From Budorcas taxicolor (lineage: Eukaryota > Chordata > Mammalia > Artiodactyla > Bovidae): a DNA stretch of 64,000 nt. The stretch's first letter is position 1; each line of letters opens with the position of its first letter. The stretch is taken from positions 51,943,272-52,007,271 of the forward strand of contig NC_068910.1 of NCBI RefSeq assembly GCF_023091745.1, in the 5' to 3' direction. Under the pieces are notes generated by a model. The model was not told the DNA's origin, did no database searches, and saw only the letters and a list, made by a program, of their open reading frames with translations. The translations under genes and the position numbers were made by a program. This document shows positions 11,095-22,229 of the stretch, piece after piece.

Positions 11095-11290
11095 GTCATA
11101 CACAGTAGCTCATTTAGTCCTCACCCCCAGCCTGTTATGATCCCTCACTCTAGAGATTAAAAAAACAAACAAGCAAAACCAGGAATCAGAAGAATTGACT
11201 GATTTGCCTAAGATCACATGGCTCTTAAGTAGAATAAAAATGTAAACATAGTTCTCTGGACTGCAAATCTCATTTTCTTTCCAGTCGATC
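11095..11290 (-). repeat. MIR SINE remnant
   Basis: Minus-strand MIR order is visible: 'ctcatttagtcctcaccccc', then 'gattaaaaaaac', then 'gatttgcctaagatcacatg'. A further weak MIR-like piece lies at 11420-11500. Confidence 0.55.
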
Positions 11291-11639
11291 ATAGCTGCTT
11301 ATCCATTCCATAAAGCCCCTTGATTATTAATCTGTTTGCAGAAGCCCCTCACCACCCCCAAGGTCCTGGCGAGCGCCACCTGGTGGGCCACTGCCATGCC
11401 AGCCACAGAGCCATTGCTGTTTCACAGGGGAACCAAGGAAGCCACGAGGAAATTAAGTGATTTGAAAAAAATCATACAAGGGCATCTAACGTTATGTATG
11501 TTCTTGTTCTCAAATATCATCACATGAAAAAAAATACATTCACATTTAAGCAGAGAAACAAAAAATGAAAGAAATTAGGTATAGGACAATCCGTCAGCCA
11601 CACAAGGCATGGCCTAAATTCCTTCCATAAACACGGGAG

Positions 11640-12155
11640 CTTTATTCGTTTTCTAGGCTGTGTAACAAATTACAAACTTGGCAGCTTAGAACCCGTTGAT
11701 GATCTGACGATTTCTACAGGGTAGCTATCTGGGCTCAGCTCTGCTGAGTCCTCTGCCCAGGCTCTGGCAGGGCTGTCGTCAAGGTACTGGCCAGCCTGGA
11801 GTCTCACTTGAAGCTCAGATTGTTGGCAGAATTTATTTCCTTCAGGTTGAAACAACTCCAGGCCAGAAGGACAACCTCTCTGACTTCAGAGAAGTCCTAA
11901 GCCATCTTTGAAAGGACTCACTCGCTTACCTCAGGCCTATCCAGGGAATCTCTCTTTGATTAACTCATAGTCAAACTAATTAGGGACTTAGTGACATCTG
12001 TACCATCCCTTCACTTAGCTGTGTAATGTAACCAGGGGAGTGGCATCCATAACATTCACCAGACCTGCCCACAGTGAAAGGGAAGAGATTCTACTTGGAA
12101 CGTACACAAAGAGGTGGAATCTTGGGGACCACCCAGAACTCTGCCTACCACACTA
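11640..12155 (+). repeat. Old MLT1/MaLR-like LTR remnant
   Basis: The start 'ttttctaggctgtgtaacaa' followed by 'attacaaacttggcagctta' resembles the 5' part of MLT1-type LTRs, and 'aactctgcctaccacac' near 12135-12151 resembles their 3' end. No internal retroviral genes follow, so this is at most a diverged solo LTR. The subfamily is not assigned. Confidence 0.5.
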
Positions 12156-12600
12156 CCAATACCACTTTTCAACAGGCAGTGTGCTCAGGTTCATGTTTGA
12201 TATTCTACTGCTAATCCACACAGGAATGTGACAATCTCCCTGGGTTCTCTGCAGCTCTTTAAATGGATGCCAGCTCACTACTCAATAAGGTAAGCCAGGA
12301 TAAGTGCCTACTGTCATCCCTGGCACAGGACAAAGATGTCTAGAAAGGTCGTCAAAAGAAGACTCAGTTCTTTACCAGCAGACACTTCCAATCTACATTG
12401 CAGAAAGCTGGAAATTACTACTTGTAAAAACTAGGAGTTAAAATTATGTTTTTTAAAACTGATAGGTCACTTCCATCCTTATAGACTGATTTACCAGTGA
12501 GGAACACAGTGACTCACAAGGAAGGGAACTCAGAATAAATAAGGGGGTTGAGTTCAGGGTCTGCAAGATTAGATTCCAGAGTAATATGGCCTTTGTAAAA
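12156..12600. other. Unassigned intergenic DNA
   Basis: Nothing recognisable is seen before the next SINE. Confidence 0.5.
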
Positions 12601-12603
12601 TTT

Positions 12604-12790
12604 TTATAAGTAAGAATCTGCCTGCAAAGCAGGAGAGCCAGGTTTGATCGCTGGGTTGGGAAGGAAATGGAGAAGGAAATGGCAACCCACTCCAGTATTC
12701 TTGCCTGGAGAATCCCATGGACAGAGGAGCCTGGCGGGCTGTAGTCCAAGGGGTTGCAGAAGAGTCAGACACGACTGAAGCTAATAACAC
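12604..12790 (+). repeat. Bov-tA SINE, slightly 5'-truncated
   Basis: Begins within the tRNA-like head ('taagaatctgcctgcaaagc') and continues through the A region ('cactccagtattcttgcctg', 12690-12709) to 'gagtcagacacgactgaag'. The first part of the head is missing. Confidence 0.88.
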
Positions 12791-12795
12791 ATTTG

Positions 12796-13275
12796 GGAAG
12801 AACTGGAAAAACAAAACCCAAAGACTGAGTGTGTGGCCCTAACTTGCAGCACAGCCTGTGTGACCTGAATTTCTCTTTTCCTCTCTATGGGTCACAGCAC
12901 CCCTACCTTTCAGTAAGAGTGACCTGCACAAGCTGAGAGAACATCCCAGCTTGGTCCTCCTCACAAACACACTGTGATTTTTCAGTCAGCATGGAGGGGA
13001 CAGCCCCTTGGCACCCTCAGATTCACCCGGGAGACAGATCATATTTCTCAGATGTCACAGACACTCTACAGTGTGAGGAATAGAGGGAAGATGTCCAACT
13101 TAAGAAAAGCACCTTTTTCTCAGCCATCAGGAACAGTTTTGGCAAGCCAACATCTTCTCTCTTCTTGGTGTTTTTTTTATAGGTCTCTTGTGCATTCCCC
13201 CCTTCAAAGTCATGATTATTCATTAACCCAGGTGTAGTTGACAGCACCTGTTATGGGCCTCCTCTCTCCTTATTC
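12796..13275. other. Unassigned intergenic DNA
   Basis: Opposing frames of 74-87 codons overlap at 12974-13247 without any recognisable domain. No repeat is identified. Confidence 0.45.
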
Positions 13276-13279
13276 ACTT

Positions 13280-13435
13280 TCTATGTCCGCAAGCAAGTCA
13301 TTTAACCACCAGAGTCTGTTTCCCACCTAAGCAGACAAAATGATGCCGAGATCCAGGGACAGGGTAAGAGGATTAACTGACTTGATGCACAAGTCAGCTC
13401 CCCAGCAGGGGTCCTGACACAGTGGATGCTTCTGT
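13280..13435 (+). repeat. MIR SINE remnant
   Basis: MIR landmarks in plus order: 'gcaagcaagtcatttaacca', 'agtctgtttcccacctaagc' and 'gaggattaactgacttgatg'. Confidence 0.55.
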
Positions 13436-13985
13436 CCCACCCTCAACCCCCTCCATCCCCATAAGAAGGCAGAGCTCATCTAGAGGGCATTATTTATAAA
13501 AGGCTAAAAGCTGTCTGCCTGCTAAGTGAGCTTACAGAGAATTCAAGTCTGATCATCAAAATTAATAATGGTATTCAATCTAATTTTCCAAGCCAGAGGA
13601 GTGGAAGGCTGAGCTGTAATCAATCTTTAGAGGTCAATTCACAGGGGATTTACCAGGTAAAGGGCTTAGCGCCCCCTTGTGCAGGAAAAATGCCATGCTC
13701 TTACCAGTCCTGCGCTCTCTCGAGCAAGATGCCTGTGGCTCTGTTAGATGATTGGAAATAGATTACCCTCTCTCACTTGCCCCTAGGCAGCCAACTCTTG
13801 GTTAAATTTCAGTTCTTTCTTTTAAAGATTGTGAATTGTTTGATTAGTTTCCAAATAGGATAGTCTTGCCTTGCCCATGGAATAAAAATCACAAGGGTTT
13901 ACCTTAAATTTTCATTCTATTCCTGAGTCCAAACAATGAGTTTCCTTCCCCCAGAGGCAATCACTGCTGCTAGATTCCTGGGACT
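13436..13985. other. Unassigned intergenic DNA
   Basis: No feature is recognised. Confidence 0.5.
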
Positions 13986-14268
13986 CCTGTGTGTGTACCT
14001 GCACATGTACAGGTTGCTTATCTAGCACATACAGAGAAGTATTTACAAATATGTGTATATATCCTTCCACAAATGATGAAGGGCTACACACACAGCACCT
14101 GGCTTTTCTCTACACCTTCCTTTTTCACAAGATATGTTGGCAATCATTCCATATCTGTCTGTTTCACTGTCTCATTTTTTGTGATTGCATAGTATTCCAC
14201 CGAATGAATGAAAAATTTATTTATATAGTCTTTTTGATAATTGTATAGTATGTACATATGTGTATTAA

Positions 14269-14403
14269 TTGGAGAAGGAAATGACAACCCACTCCAGTAT
14301 TCTTGCCTTGAAAATCCCATGGACAGAGGAGCCTGGCGGGCTACAGTCCCTGGGGTTGCAAAGAGTCAGACACGACTGAGCATCTGAGCATATATATATA
14401 TAT
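14269..14403 (+). repeat. 5'-truncated Bov-A type SINE with (TA)n tail
   Basis: Only the A region is present ('ggagaaggaaatgacaaccc' to 'gactgagcatctgagca'), followed by a short TA microsatellite (14389-14403). Flanks acatatgtgtattaa (14254-14268) and acatgcgtgcattaa (14404-14418) look like an eroded TSD, so the TA run is part of the inserted tail. Confidence 0.8.
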
Positions 14404-14485
14404 ACATGCGTGCATTAACATACGTGCACATATAGCATATTTGTATAAATTTTCTTAATCTTTTACTATTTCAAACAAGCTACTG

Positions 14486-15721
14486 ATTTCAACAAACTGT
14501 GGAAAATTCTTAAAGAGATGGGAGTACCAAACCACCTGACCTGTCTCCTGAGAAACCTGTATGCAGGTCAAGAAGCAACAGTTAGAACTGGACATAGAAT
14601 GACTGACTGGTTCAAAATTGGGAAAAGAGCATGACAAGTCTATATATTGTCACTCTGCTTATTTAACTTATATGCAGAGTGCTGCTGCTAAGTCGCTTCA
14701 GTCATTTCCGACTCTGTGCGCCCCCATAGATGGCAGCCCACCAGGCTCCCCCGTCCCTGGGATTCTCCAGGCAAGAACACTGGAGTGGGTTGCCATTTCC
14801 TTCTCCAATGCATGAAAGTGAAAATTGAAAGTGAAGTCGCTCAGCCGTGTCCAACTCTTAGTACATCATGTGAAATGCTAAGCTGAATGAATCATGAATC
14901 ACAAGCTGGAATCAAGATTGCTGGGAGAAACATCAGCAGTGTCAGATATGCAGATGATACCACTCAAATGGTAAGTGAAGAGGAACTAAAGAGCCACTTG
15001 TTGAAGGTAAAAGAGGACAGTGAAAAAGCTGGCTTAAAACTCAACATTCAAGAAACGAACATCATGACATTCAGCTCCATCACTTCAAGGCAAATAGAAG
15101 GGGGGAAAGTGGAAACAATGACAGATTTTATTTTCCTGGGCTCCAAAATCACTGTGGACAGTGACTGCTGCCATGAAGTTGAAAGACACTTGATCCTTGG
15201 AAGGACACCCACGACAAGACTAGCCAGCATATTAAAAATCAGACATCACTTTGCCAACAAAGTCCATCTACTCAAAGCTATGGTTTTTTCCAGTAGTCAT
15301 ATACAGATGTGAGAGTCATTCCACAGAGAAGGCTAAACCCTAAAGGACTGATGCTTTCAAATTGTGGTGCTGGAGAAGACTCTTGAGAGTCCCTTGGACA
15401 GCAAGCAGATCAAACCAGTCAATCCTAAAGGAAATCAACCATGAATATTCACTGGAAGCACTGATGCTGAAGCTGAAGCTCCAATACTTTGACTACCTGA
15501 TGCAAAGAGCCGACTCACTGGAAAAGATCCTGATTCTGGGAAAGATTGAGGGCAGAAGGAGAAACAGGCAACAGAGGATGAGATGGACGGAGAGCATCAT
15601 CAATTAAATGGACATGAATTTGGTCTAACTTGGGAAGACAGTAAAGGACAGGGAAGCTTGGCGTGCTACAGTCCTTGAGTTTGCAAAGAGTTGGACATCA
15701 CAGTGACTGATCAACAACTGC
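14486..15721 (+). mobile_element. 5'-truncated BovB LINE, interrupted by Bov-A2
   Basis: Covers the palm and C-terminal parts of the BovB ORF. The YADD motif is readable in the frame 14887-15312 (SVRYADDTTQM), and WCWRRLLRVPW begins the frame at 15362. TSD copies lie at 14469-14485 (tttcaaacaagctactg) and 15722-15737 (tttcaacaagctattg), differing by one base and one gap. The frame is broken by the SINE at 14681-14859 and other changes. It sits inside an older L1M. Confidence 0.9.
14681..14859 (-). repeat. Bov-A2 SINE, 5'-truncated, inside BovB
   Basis: A short GCT tract (complement of the (AGC)n tail) is followed by the A unit ('ctgggattctccaggcaaga') and the start of a second unit ('agtgaagtcgctcagccgtg'). 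BovB sequence stops at 'gcagagt' (14680) and resumes at 'agtacatcatg' (14860), so the join has only a 3-base overlap and no clear TSD. Confidence 0.87.
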
Positions 15722-15997
15722 TTTCAACAAGCTATTGCTATTTCTGTAATTAATAATCTTTCTGTTGGTTTATATTACTGTGAATGTATTTTTTGGATCA
15801 ACTCCCAGTAGTGAAATTGTGTCCAATGTTCTTCTAATTGCTTTATACATATTCACTCAGTGAATATTTATTGAGAATCTTATCAGATATTATTGAAGGT
15901 GCTGAGAATATATCATTGAATGTACTAGACAAAATTATCCTTATCATATTTTACATTATAGTGATGGTTTTTTAACTCCTTACAATAACTGTCTTGT

Positions 15998-16190
15998 ATA
16001 CACTAGTGGTAAAGAACATGCCTGAAAACGCAGGAGACACAAGAAATGTGGGTTTGATCCCTGGAGAAGAGCATGGCAACCCACTTCACTAATCCTGCCT
16101 GGAGAATTGCATGGACAGAGAAGCCTGGTGGGCTATAGTCCATGGGGTTGCAAAGAGTCGGACACAACTGAAGTGACTTAGCATGCACAC
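15998..16190 (+). repeat. Bov-tA SINE, truncated head
   Basis: Starts inside the tRNA-like head ('ctagtggtaaagaacatgcc') and proceeds through 'gcctggagaattgcatggac' to 'gacacaactgaagtgactta'. Several internal bases differ from the usual sequence. Confidence 0.87.
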
Positions 16191-16194
16191 AGAG

Positions 16195-16378
16195 ACTATC
16201 AGTCTCCCATTTTATAGGTAAGAAGACTTGCCCAAGATGTACAGTTAGTGGAGTTGGGATTAAAAGCAGGAAGTTTTGTTCCAGAATAGTTGTACCTTGC
16301 TACAAGCTATATTTTTACAACACATCTTAAATATGTTACACATCACAACTCAGCTCAACCTTATAAGAGGCCCTATTA
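16195..16378 (-). repeat. MIR SINE remnant(s)
   Basis: The text 'cccattttataggtaagaag', 'acttgcccaagatgtacagt' (16202-16245) is minus-strand MIR. A second MIR-like piece ('caaccttataagaggccc') precedes the L1 fragment at 16379. Confidence 0.6.
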
Positions 16379-16531
16379 TTTTTTGAAATTTTTATTGGGG
16401 TAGCATTGATTTACAATGCTGTGTTAGTTTCTGCTATACAGCAACGTGAATCAGGATACACACACATACATTCACTCTTTTTTAGATTCTTTACCCAGGT
16501 AGGTCATTACAGAGTACTGAGTAGAGCTCTC
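16379..16531 (-). repeat. L1 3'-end fragment (cetartiodactyl type)
   Basis: The complement of the L1 tail is visible: 'tttttattggggtagcattg', 'atttacaatgctgtgttagt', 'attctttacccaggtaggtc'. The same end in plus orientation occurs at 42040-42205 and 57600-57760 in this window. Confidence 0.75.
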
Positions 16532-16539
16532 TACTATTT

Positions 16540-17350
16540 TTTTTTTCTTAGAATAGGTTTCACAGAAAAGAACTTGCTATGCCTGGAAACATCCTATCCA
16601 TGGGGACACCTTCGAAAAGGCTCTTTAGATCAGTTTTCCTCGAAGTAGCTCTGGTCTGAGGCTCTTATGCTTGTGATTTCCTGAGAGAGGAGGGGATGGG
16701 TGCATCAAGTTAGGGCAGGGGAAGAGGCTGCATAAAGATGTGAATTCAGTGGAGCTCTATCCTCGGCTGAGCCCTTGGGGAGCTCAGAAGCATAAACGGC
16801 ATCACAGAGTTGTCCTCCCTGGTAGCAGGGGGATGGTGATCTGCTGCCCCATGCTCAGCCAGTCATGGGCTGTGAGCTGCCTCAAGCGAGAGGTACAACC
16901 TCCTGAGCTGTTCTGGGTGAGGGAAATGTCCAGGATAAGGGTGCAGGTGCAGACAGCCGGCCACCCCACAGTTAAGGCTGGTGGAGCATGGACTGGTCCT
17001 GTAAAGGGAACCTGGGCAGAGCACCATGGTGTGTGTGTGCACCACGTCACGGAAAAAGCATCTCCACTGGATTCTCCTGCAGGTACTTCTGAATCAGCAA
17101 GTTCAAGGCTGGATGCATCAATGGGCACTGCTTCTGTATCCTCCACCACATTAAACAGCACCACCTCCTACAATGCTGCCCAGTGGAGAAGCCTCCTGGT
17201 CCTTTCCCCGCTCATCCTCTTCAGCTAACTGGACAAAACTTGTAACTCACAAAGTCTTCCTTTCTCCTAAGAAAGAGCTTTCCTCATCCCAACTCAACTG
17301 TTTCTTGACTCCATTATTGCCTTCTCAGATCTGTCTTCCACATGGTAACC
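16540..17350. other. Unassigned DNA with opposing open frames
   Basis: A 162-codon frame at 16740-17228 (plus, GTG start) overlaps a 120-codon frame at 16802-17164 (minus). Neither resembles a protein I know, and the peptide lacks domains, membrane segments or a signal peptide. Local GC is higher than in the neighbours, which makes chance frames longer. No repeat is recognised. Confidence 0.4.
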
Positions 17351-17354
17351 TGAG

Positions 17355-17650
17355 GGATCTTCCAATGCACAGATCTCATTCTGATACTCCTTGTTTATTA
17401 GACCTTCAAGGATTCCACTTCTTCTATTCATTAAAGCCAGGAGAGTGCTGGCCATTTTTAACTCTAGACTCTCTGTTCCACTAGCCACACACCTCAACCC
17501 ACTCACGTACACTGCTGTTCAACCCAACTGCTTGAGCTTCCCCCAAACACTGAAACTCTTGACTGCAAGAAGTAGTCTACCTTTGTCCAGAGTCAGGCTA
17601 AACTTTCTCTGCCCTGGGATAAAGCCCCTCAAGGGCTCTCAAACTTGATG
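17355..17650 (+). repeat. L2 LINE remnant (probable)
   Basis: The order 'gggatcttccaatgcacaga', 'ctcattctgatactcc', 'ttcaaggattccacttctt', 'ctgttccactagccacac' follows the L2 3' half, though divergence is high. Confidence 0.4.
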
Positions 17651-18128
17651 AATATTTAGTGTGTGGTATCTAGTCTCCAAATTTGCCCCCCAATAAATTA
17701 TGCTTCTCAGTTTTTGTGCTCCTGTGCAGCCCCACCCTTGACTCTGAGCTGAAATGGAGATTTGCTTATAACCAACAAAATGCAAGAGAAGTCACACTTT
17801 GATTTCTGAGGGTTAGTCAGAAAAAGCTTCATAGCTTCCAACTTTCACTCTTGGGAGGTTTGCTCCAAGGGAAGCCAGTCACCAGGAAGAAATCCATCTC
17901 TCATGGACTGACAGATACTGTGAGGAATCCCAAGCTAGCCAAGCAGAGAACCCATGTGAAGAGACAGGGATCTGAGAGAACAGCCCCCACACACATCCAG
18001 CCATCACAGGCACCAGACACATGAATAAAAAAGTCTTCGGATGACCACAGTCTCAACCATGGTCAGGGCAAAAACATGAGGGGTCCCAAGATGAGTCTAA
18101 CAGTCATAGAACCATGGGAGATGTTCAG
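17651..18128. other. Unassigned intergenic DNA
   Basis: Nothing recognisable. The segment ends at the CHR SINE. Confidence 0.45.
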
Positions 18129-18500
18129 AAATTCCCTGGTGGGAATCCCAGGTGGTGCAATGGTAAAGAATCTGCCTGCCAGTGCAGGAGAGAGATGCAA
18201 GAGATGTGAGTTTGATCCCTGGGTCGGGAAGATCCCCTGGAGGAAGAAATGGCAACCCACTTCAGTATTCTTGCCTGGGAAATCCCATGGACAGAGGAGC
18301 CTGGTGGGCTGCAGTCCATGGGGTTGCAAAGAGTTGGACACGACTGAGCAGGCACGCATGCAGCTGGTGGCCCAGTGGCTAAGATGCCATGCTCCCTGTG
18401 CAGGGGGCCTGGTTTCAATCCCTGGTCATGGAACCAGATCCTGTGTACCACAACTAAGACCCGGCCATCAAATAAATAAACAATATTTAATGGCGAGGAA
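18129..18500 (+). repeat. CHR-type SINE split by Bov-tA
   Basis: The first bases 'aattccctggtgg' (18130-18142) and the remainder from 'ctggtggcccagtggctaag' (18364-18383) to an A-rich tail near 18500 form one CHR SINE ('ttccctggtggcccagtgg' when read across). The 7-bp ctggtgg is duplicated at 18136-18142 and 18364-18370 around the inserted Bov-tA. Confidence 0.85.
18143..18363 (+). repeat. Bov-tA SINE inside CHR SINE
   Basis: Full-length head ('gaatcccaggtggtgcaatg') and A region ('cttcagtattcttgcctggg') through 'ggacacgactgagcaggcac'. Flanked by the 7-bp TSD ctggtgg that belongs to the host CHR SINE, so this SINE is younger than its host. Confidence 0.9.
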
Positions 18501-18599
18501 AAAAAGACTAAGTATTTGGTGAATTGTTACTTAGCCACTGATCACTAGAACATGTCTGAATTAGTATATAGGCTACTGTACTCGGAGTGTTTCTCTTTG

Positions 18600-18715
18600 T
18601 TTTCCTGATTGTGCAGTCCAGGATAAGAACCATACATTGTTCATCACTGAGTCTCATAGTGTAGAGACAGATATATCAGCTCAAGAAGTGTTTGATGAAT
18701 GAATCAAGGAATGAG
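18600..18715 (+). repeat. L2 3'-end remnant
   Basis: The end 'ctcaagaagtgtttgatgaa' followed by TGAATGAATC-like bases is the L2 terminal motif. Upstream text 'ccatacattgttcatcactg' fits the L2 3' UTR. Confidence 0.55.
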
Positions 18716-18849
18716 GTAAGAGTGGGGATTTGGGGAATTATTGCTCTCTCATGCCCTGTGCTCATCATCAGTGAGGTCACCATAACTGCTTCTATAAATG
18801 ATGAGTTTTATAAACACTGGGTGACTGAAATGTGACCTGTGAGGTCACA

Positions 18850-19060
18850 CACATGAGCTCTAGAGTCAGACAACTCAGGTTTAAATTTCAGCTTTGTCCC
18901 TTATGAGTTGCATCCCCTTAAGCCTTGATTTAAACTTTGAGCTTCATTTGCTTATCTATGAACTTTGGATAACGAAAATTCCTAACTTCTTGATATTGAG
19001 GTGAAGATTGCGTGAAATGATATTTTAACCCTCACAGTAAATGACTCACTCCACGTTTTC
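18850..19060 (+). repeat. MIR SINE
   Basis: A nearly whole MIR: 'gagctctagagtcagacaac', 'tcaggtttaaatttcagctt', 'gcttcatttgcttatctatg' and 'gatattgaggtgaagattgc' occur in the expected order. Confidence 0.65.
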
Positions 19061-20229
19061 ATTAATGTGTTAACTGAATTGACAATGTAAAATGCTTTGT
19101 CCAGTCATTAGTAAAGGAATAGATGAACTAAGCAGCGCACTTTGCAAAGTCTCAGTATATACATCCTTTCCTTCATGCCATTTCCCTCTATTGCAAGGTC
19201 ACAGATGACCTGTGCTAAGACTAAACACAACTGAAAACTGGGGGCGACCAGATTTACTTTTGAGTAGTTCCTATATGTCCAGGCATCCGCAGCAGTGAAT
19301 CAGTGTTCATACCTGTAACCAACACCCAATTTCACATTCTGAACCAAACTTTTCTAAGAAGTAAGTTTCCTTATGAGAAACAAAGTCTGTCTCCAATATT
19401 CCTCTGCTTCCTCTTCCAGGGAAACATTGGGAAGACTGTGTTCCAGCCACTGCTTTGGCAAATTTCCTCATTTGGTTCTCCTCTGTAATGAAGCAAGTTG
19501 TTGAAATTAGGGTCATTTCTCCAAAAAGAGAAACCTACTAAGCACAACATTTCTGTGCAGTGGGGATGTTTATCAGCAAACAGCATTGGTTCCCAAAGCA
19601 GCAAATGACCCCAGGAGGTAAAATTATGAGGTGATCTCATGCTCAGGCAGAACAGGAAGGGGATACATCAGCAGGTACATCCAGAGGACTGGGGTCTCTG
19701 CAGTCTGTGCTCCCCATGGTGCCCTTAGCATGAAAGAGCTGCTTCTGCAAGCATCTCCAGTATATTCTACCTGGGGTAACACATACCTGATCATCATAAC
19801 ATAGATACTCCCATCATCTTAGGCAGAAAACAACAAGGGCTTTGACTTCTGGAAAGAAATGTACTCATTACTATCAACGAGAGGAACACTGGACTGATTG
19901 AACATATATAAATTGAGGACCTGTCTAGAAGCTAATACATCCTCTTCTCTCCATTAGTCTATGGCTGCACTTTTTAAAAATCCATTTCCACAGTGCCGCT
20001 TATAATAAATATAAAATAAGCTGAAGGTGATTCTCCTTTCCCAGCAAACACAGAAAAATTATGCCTTGTCTCCCACTATGGGAGGTATATTGTCCGTATA
20101 ACCTAGTACCCCTCTCCCCATCTTGGAGCCAACACACAGATGAAAATTAGTATTTGATTACAGCAGTCAATCTCAGAAAGGCAACATGAGATATGGGGAT
20201 CGTGCTGGTCCAAAAGTCTAAGAGCCTTA
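19061..20229. other. Unassigned intergenic DNA
   Basis: Neither repeats nor a gene are recognised. Frames of 60-90 codons at 19303-19640 overlap on both strands and have no recognisable features. Confidence 0.45.
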
Positions 20230-20500
20230 CAAGCATTCCTTTTCTGTCCTCACCCTGGAGGAAGGTGTCTCCCTTCCCTGGACTAGCTCCTTATGGCCTG
20301 TCCTCCTCTGTTCTCACCAGACTCTCCCCATCACTTATCACACATTCTTTAAGAATCATCTCTGCAAGAATTCCTCCTGACACGTCCCAGATCTGGTTAC
20401 AAATCCCACTGTGTGTCATCAGCCCTCTGATTTGCTTCTGCCCACAAGGTGCTATAATTCTTTGTTTGTCTCCCTCTGTGAAGAAACATTCCATTTTTGC
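20230..20500 (+). repeat. Possible L2 remnant
   Basis: Pyrimidine-rich text with 'gaattcctcctgacacgtcc' and 'gtttgtctccctctgtgaag' has the flavour of the L2 3' region, but no stretch is decisive. Two overlapping frames (104 and 110 codons) are not recognisable proteins. Confidence 0.3.
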
Positions 20501-20644
20501 ACAGTAAAACTGTGCTGCGTCCACCCCTCTAATTCCAGCAGCTGACACTGGGAGGAGAATGCAGTTGGAGCTTTCTTCATGCTGAACGGAATTGTGTGGA
20601 TGGGAATAATCACACACATCCAAAGAGCTCCTTGGAGAAGATCT

Positions 20645-20785
20645 TGTACATGCTCCTCATTTTATAGATACAGTATGAGATCCTGAGGAGACAAGGGGTT
20701 GCCCAAAATTATGCAGTTTATTAGCAGCAGAGTAGGGACTTGGATTCAGGTCTCTTAAATTCTAGTCCAGGGCCCTCTTTGTTAA
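20645..20785 (-). repeat. MIR SINE remnant
   Basis: Minus-strand MIR landmarks: 'cctcattttatagatacagt', 'ggttgcccaaaattatgcag', 'cttggattcaggtctcttaa'. Confidence 0.6.
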
Positions 20786-20900
20786 ATGAAATCAACAATA
20801 CGTATCAAGTACCTACTATATGCAAGGTTCTGTGCCATGAGAATTGCTTATGACCTCAAGGAATTTTTATTTCAAGGACAGAAGGAAGTATGGGATACAC
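20786..20900 (-). repeat. L2 3'-end remnant
   Basis: The complement of the L2 end is seen: 'caagtacctactatatgcaa' then 'ggttctgtgccatgagaatt'. Confidence 0.5.
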
Positions 20901-21570
20901 AAGACATGGCTGAATGTAAAAAGAGCTCATATGGATATATGAATAAAATGGTTTGGGAGTGTAGGGATTATGTGAGATTGATTCCAGGGGAATGGCAGGA
21001 GACACTCTTGGTCATGTGAGGTATATCACCTTGGCCCTGCTCTGGTTTTAGTTTCAGCGGCATTGAGCCATGCAATCTCACTCTCAGGCTCACAGCATCT
21101 CACCCTGAGCTAACACTTGGTTTTCTGCCCCAGTGTCAGGAGCCAATCAGCTTATACAAGCCCCGTATAAAGAACTGAACAGCCTTCACGGTCATTGCTC
21201 AAAGAAGAGGGGACCACACTCAGCAGATAAATAGCCTGGCATCTCATCCTTCAGGTGGGAAACACTGGAACTCACTCTGTTCGTCTTTAGGAATGAAGGT
21301 CCTAGAAAAGCTGAACCCTGTGGCCCACCACATTGACCTTAAGAACACATGATTTTATGGACTTTCTTCCCTCTGTCTCTCCCTGTCTCTCTCTCTGCTC
21401 CCTGACATCTGCTTGCTAAGGTCATTTCCCAAATAATCTGCCTGCAGAGGCTTGTCTCAGACTCTGCCTCTGGGGCAACCAAAATTAAGACAGGAAGTCA
21501 GAGGTACAGCGCTGCTTTATGACTTCCATGAGCCCTGGGCACTTTTGCCTTCATTGGTTCTTTCTGCATT
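20901..21570. other. Unassigned intergenic DNA with a CT-rich run
   Basis: No repeat family is assigned. A CT-rich run lies at 21372-21402 ('ctctgtctctccctgtctct'). Confidence 0.45.
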
Positions 21571-21574
21571 AAAA

Positions 21575-21690
21575 ATAAGAAAATTAATATATGATTATAA
21601 ATATATACATTTATATATAAATTATAAATATATAAATATAATTTAATGTATAATATAAATTTAATTCATTTTAAATTATATTTTACCACC
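21575..21690. repeat. AT-rich low-complexity tract
   Basis: Imperfect TATA/TAAAT repeats dominate this stretch, with repeated 'ataaatatata' units. Confidence 0.8.
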
Positions 21691-22229
21691 ACATTGGTAT
21701 AAAGACAAAAATAAAATACAATCCGGGTTGTATGCCTTATTATGTGCTCATTAACATTATATGCAGCTTTTCCTTCTGATTTTAAAAGGATTTTAAATTA
21801 AAATATTACCATAGGCCCTCAGCACTGTGTTCCCTGTGTGCCTAATGGATGAGTCCATCCCGCAGAGGGGAAGGAACAGCAGGACGGCCTCGTGGATAAA
21901 GTGTCAAAGGAGCTAATCCTTAAAGAATGGGCTTAATTTGAACAGACACAGAGACTTCCTATCCTTTCAATACAGATCATCATTTTTTAATATTTATTCT
22001 ATTACATAAGTTAATCAGGTTTATTGTGGTAAATGTGAATAATACAGAAGTATTAAGATAAAACTAAAAGTCACCTTTAATTTTACCAACCGGAATAAAC
22101 TCAATACTTGAGGATATTCCTCATGGATGTTTGTGTTTTGTGGTTTGAGTTTTATATTAGGGGGGTGTAAAACTGGAACATAGTATTTTCCTAGTTTCAG
22201 GCTTACAACATAATAATTCCATATTTGCA

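Larger units (their letters stand above)
14040..15850 (-). repeat. Old L1M 3'-region, interrupted by SINE and BovB
   Basis: On the plus strand the text reads like the complement of an old mammalian L1 end: 'ggcaatcattccatatctgt', 'tgcatagtattccaccgaat', then after the insertions 'gatcaactcccagtagtgaa'. The order and spacing fit an L1M element when the SINE (14269-14403) and BovB (14486-15721) are removed. It is highly diverged. Confidence 0.6.
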
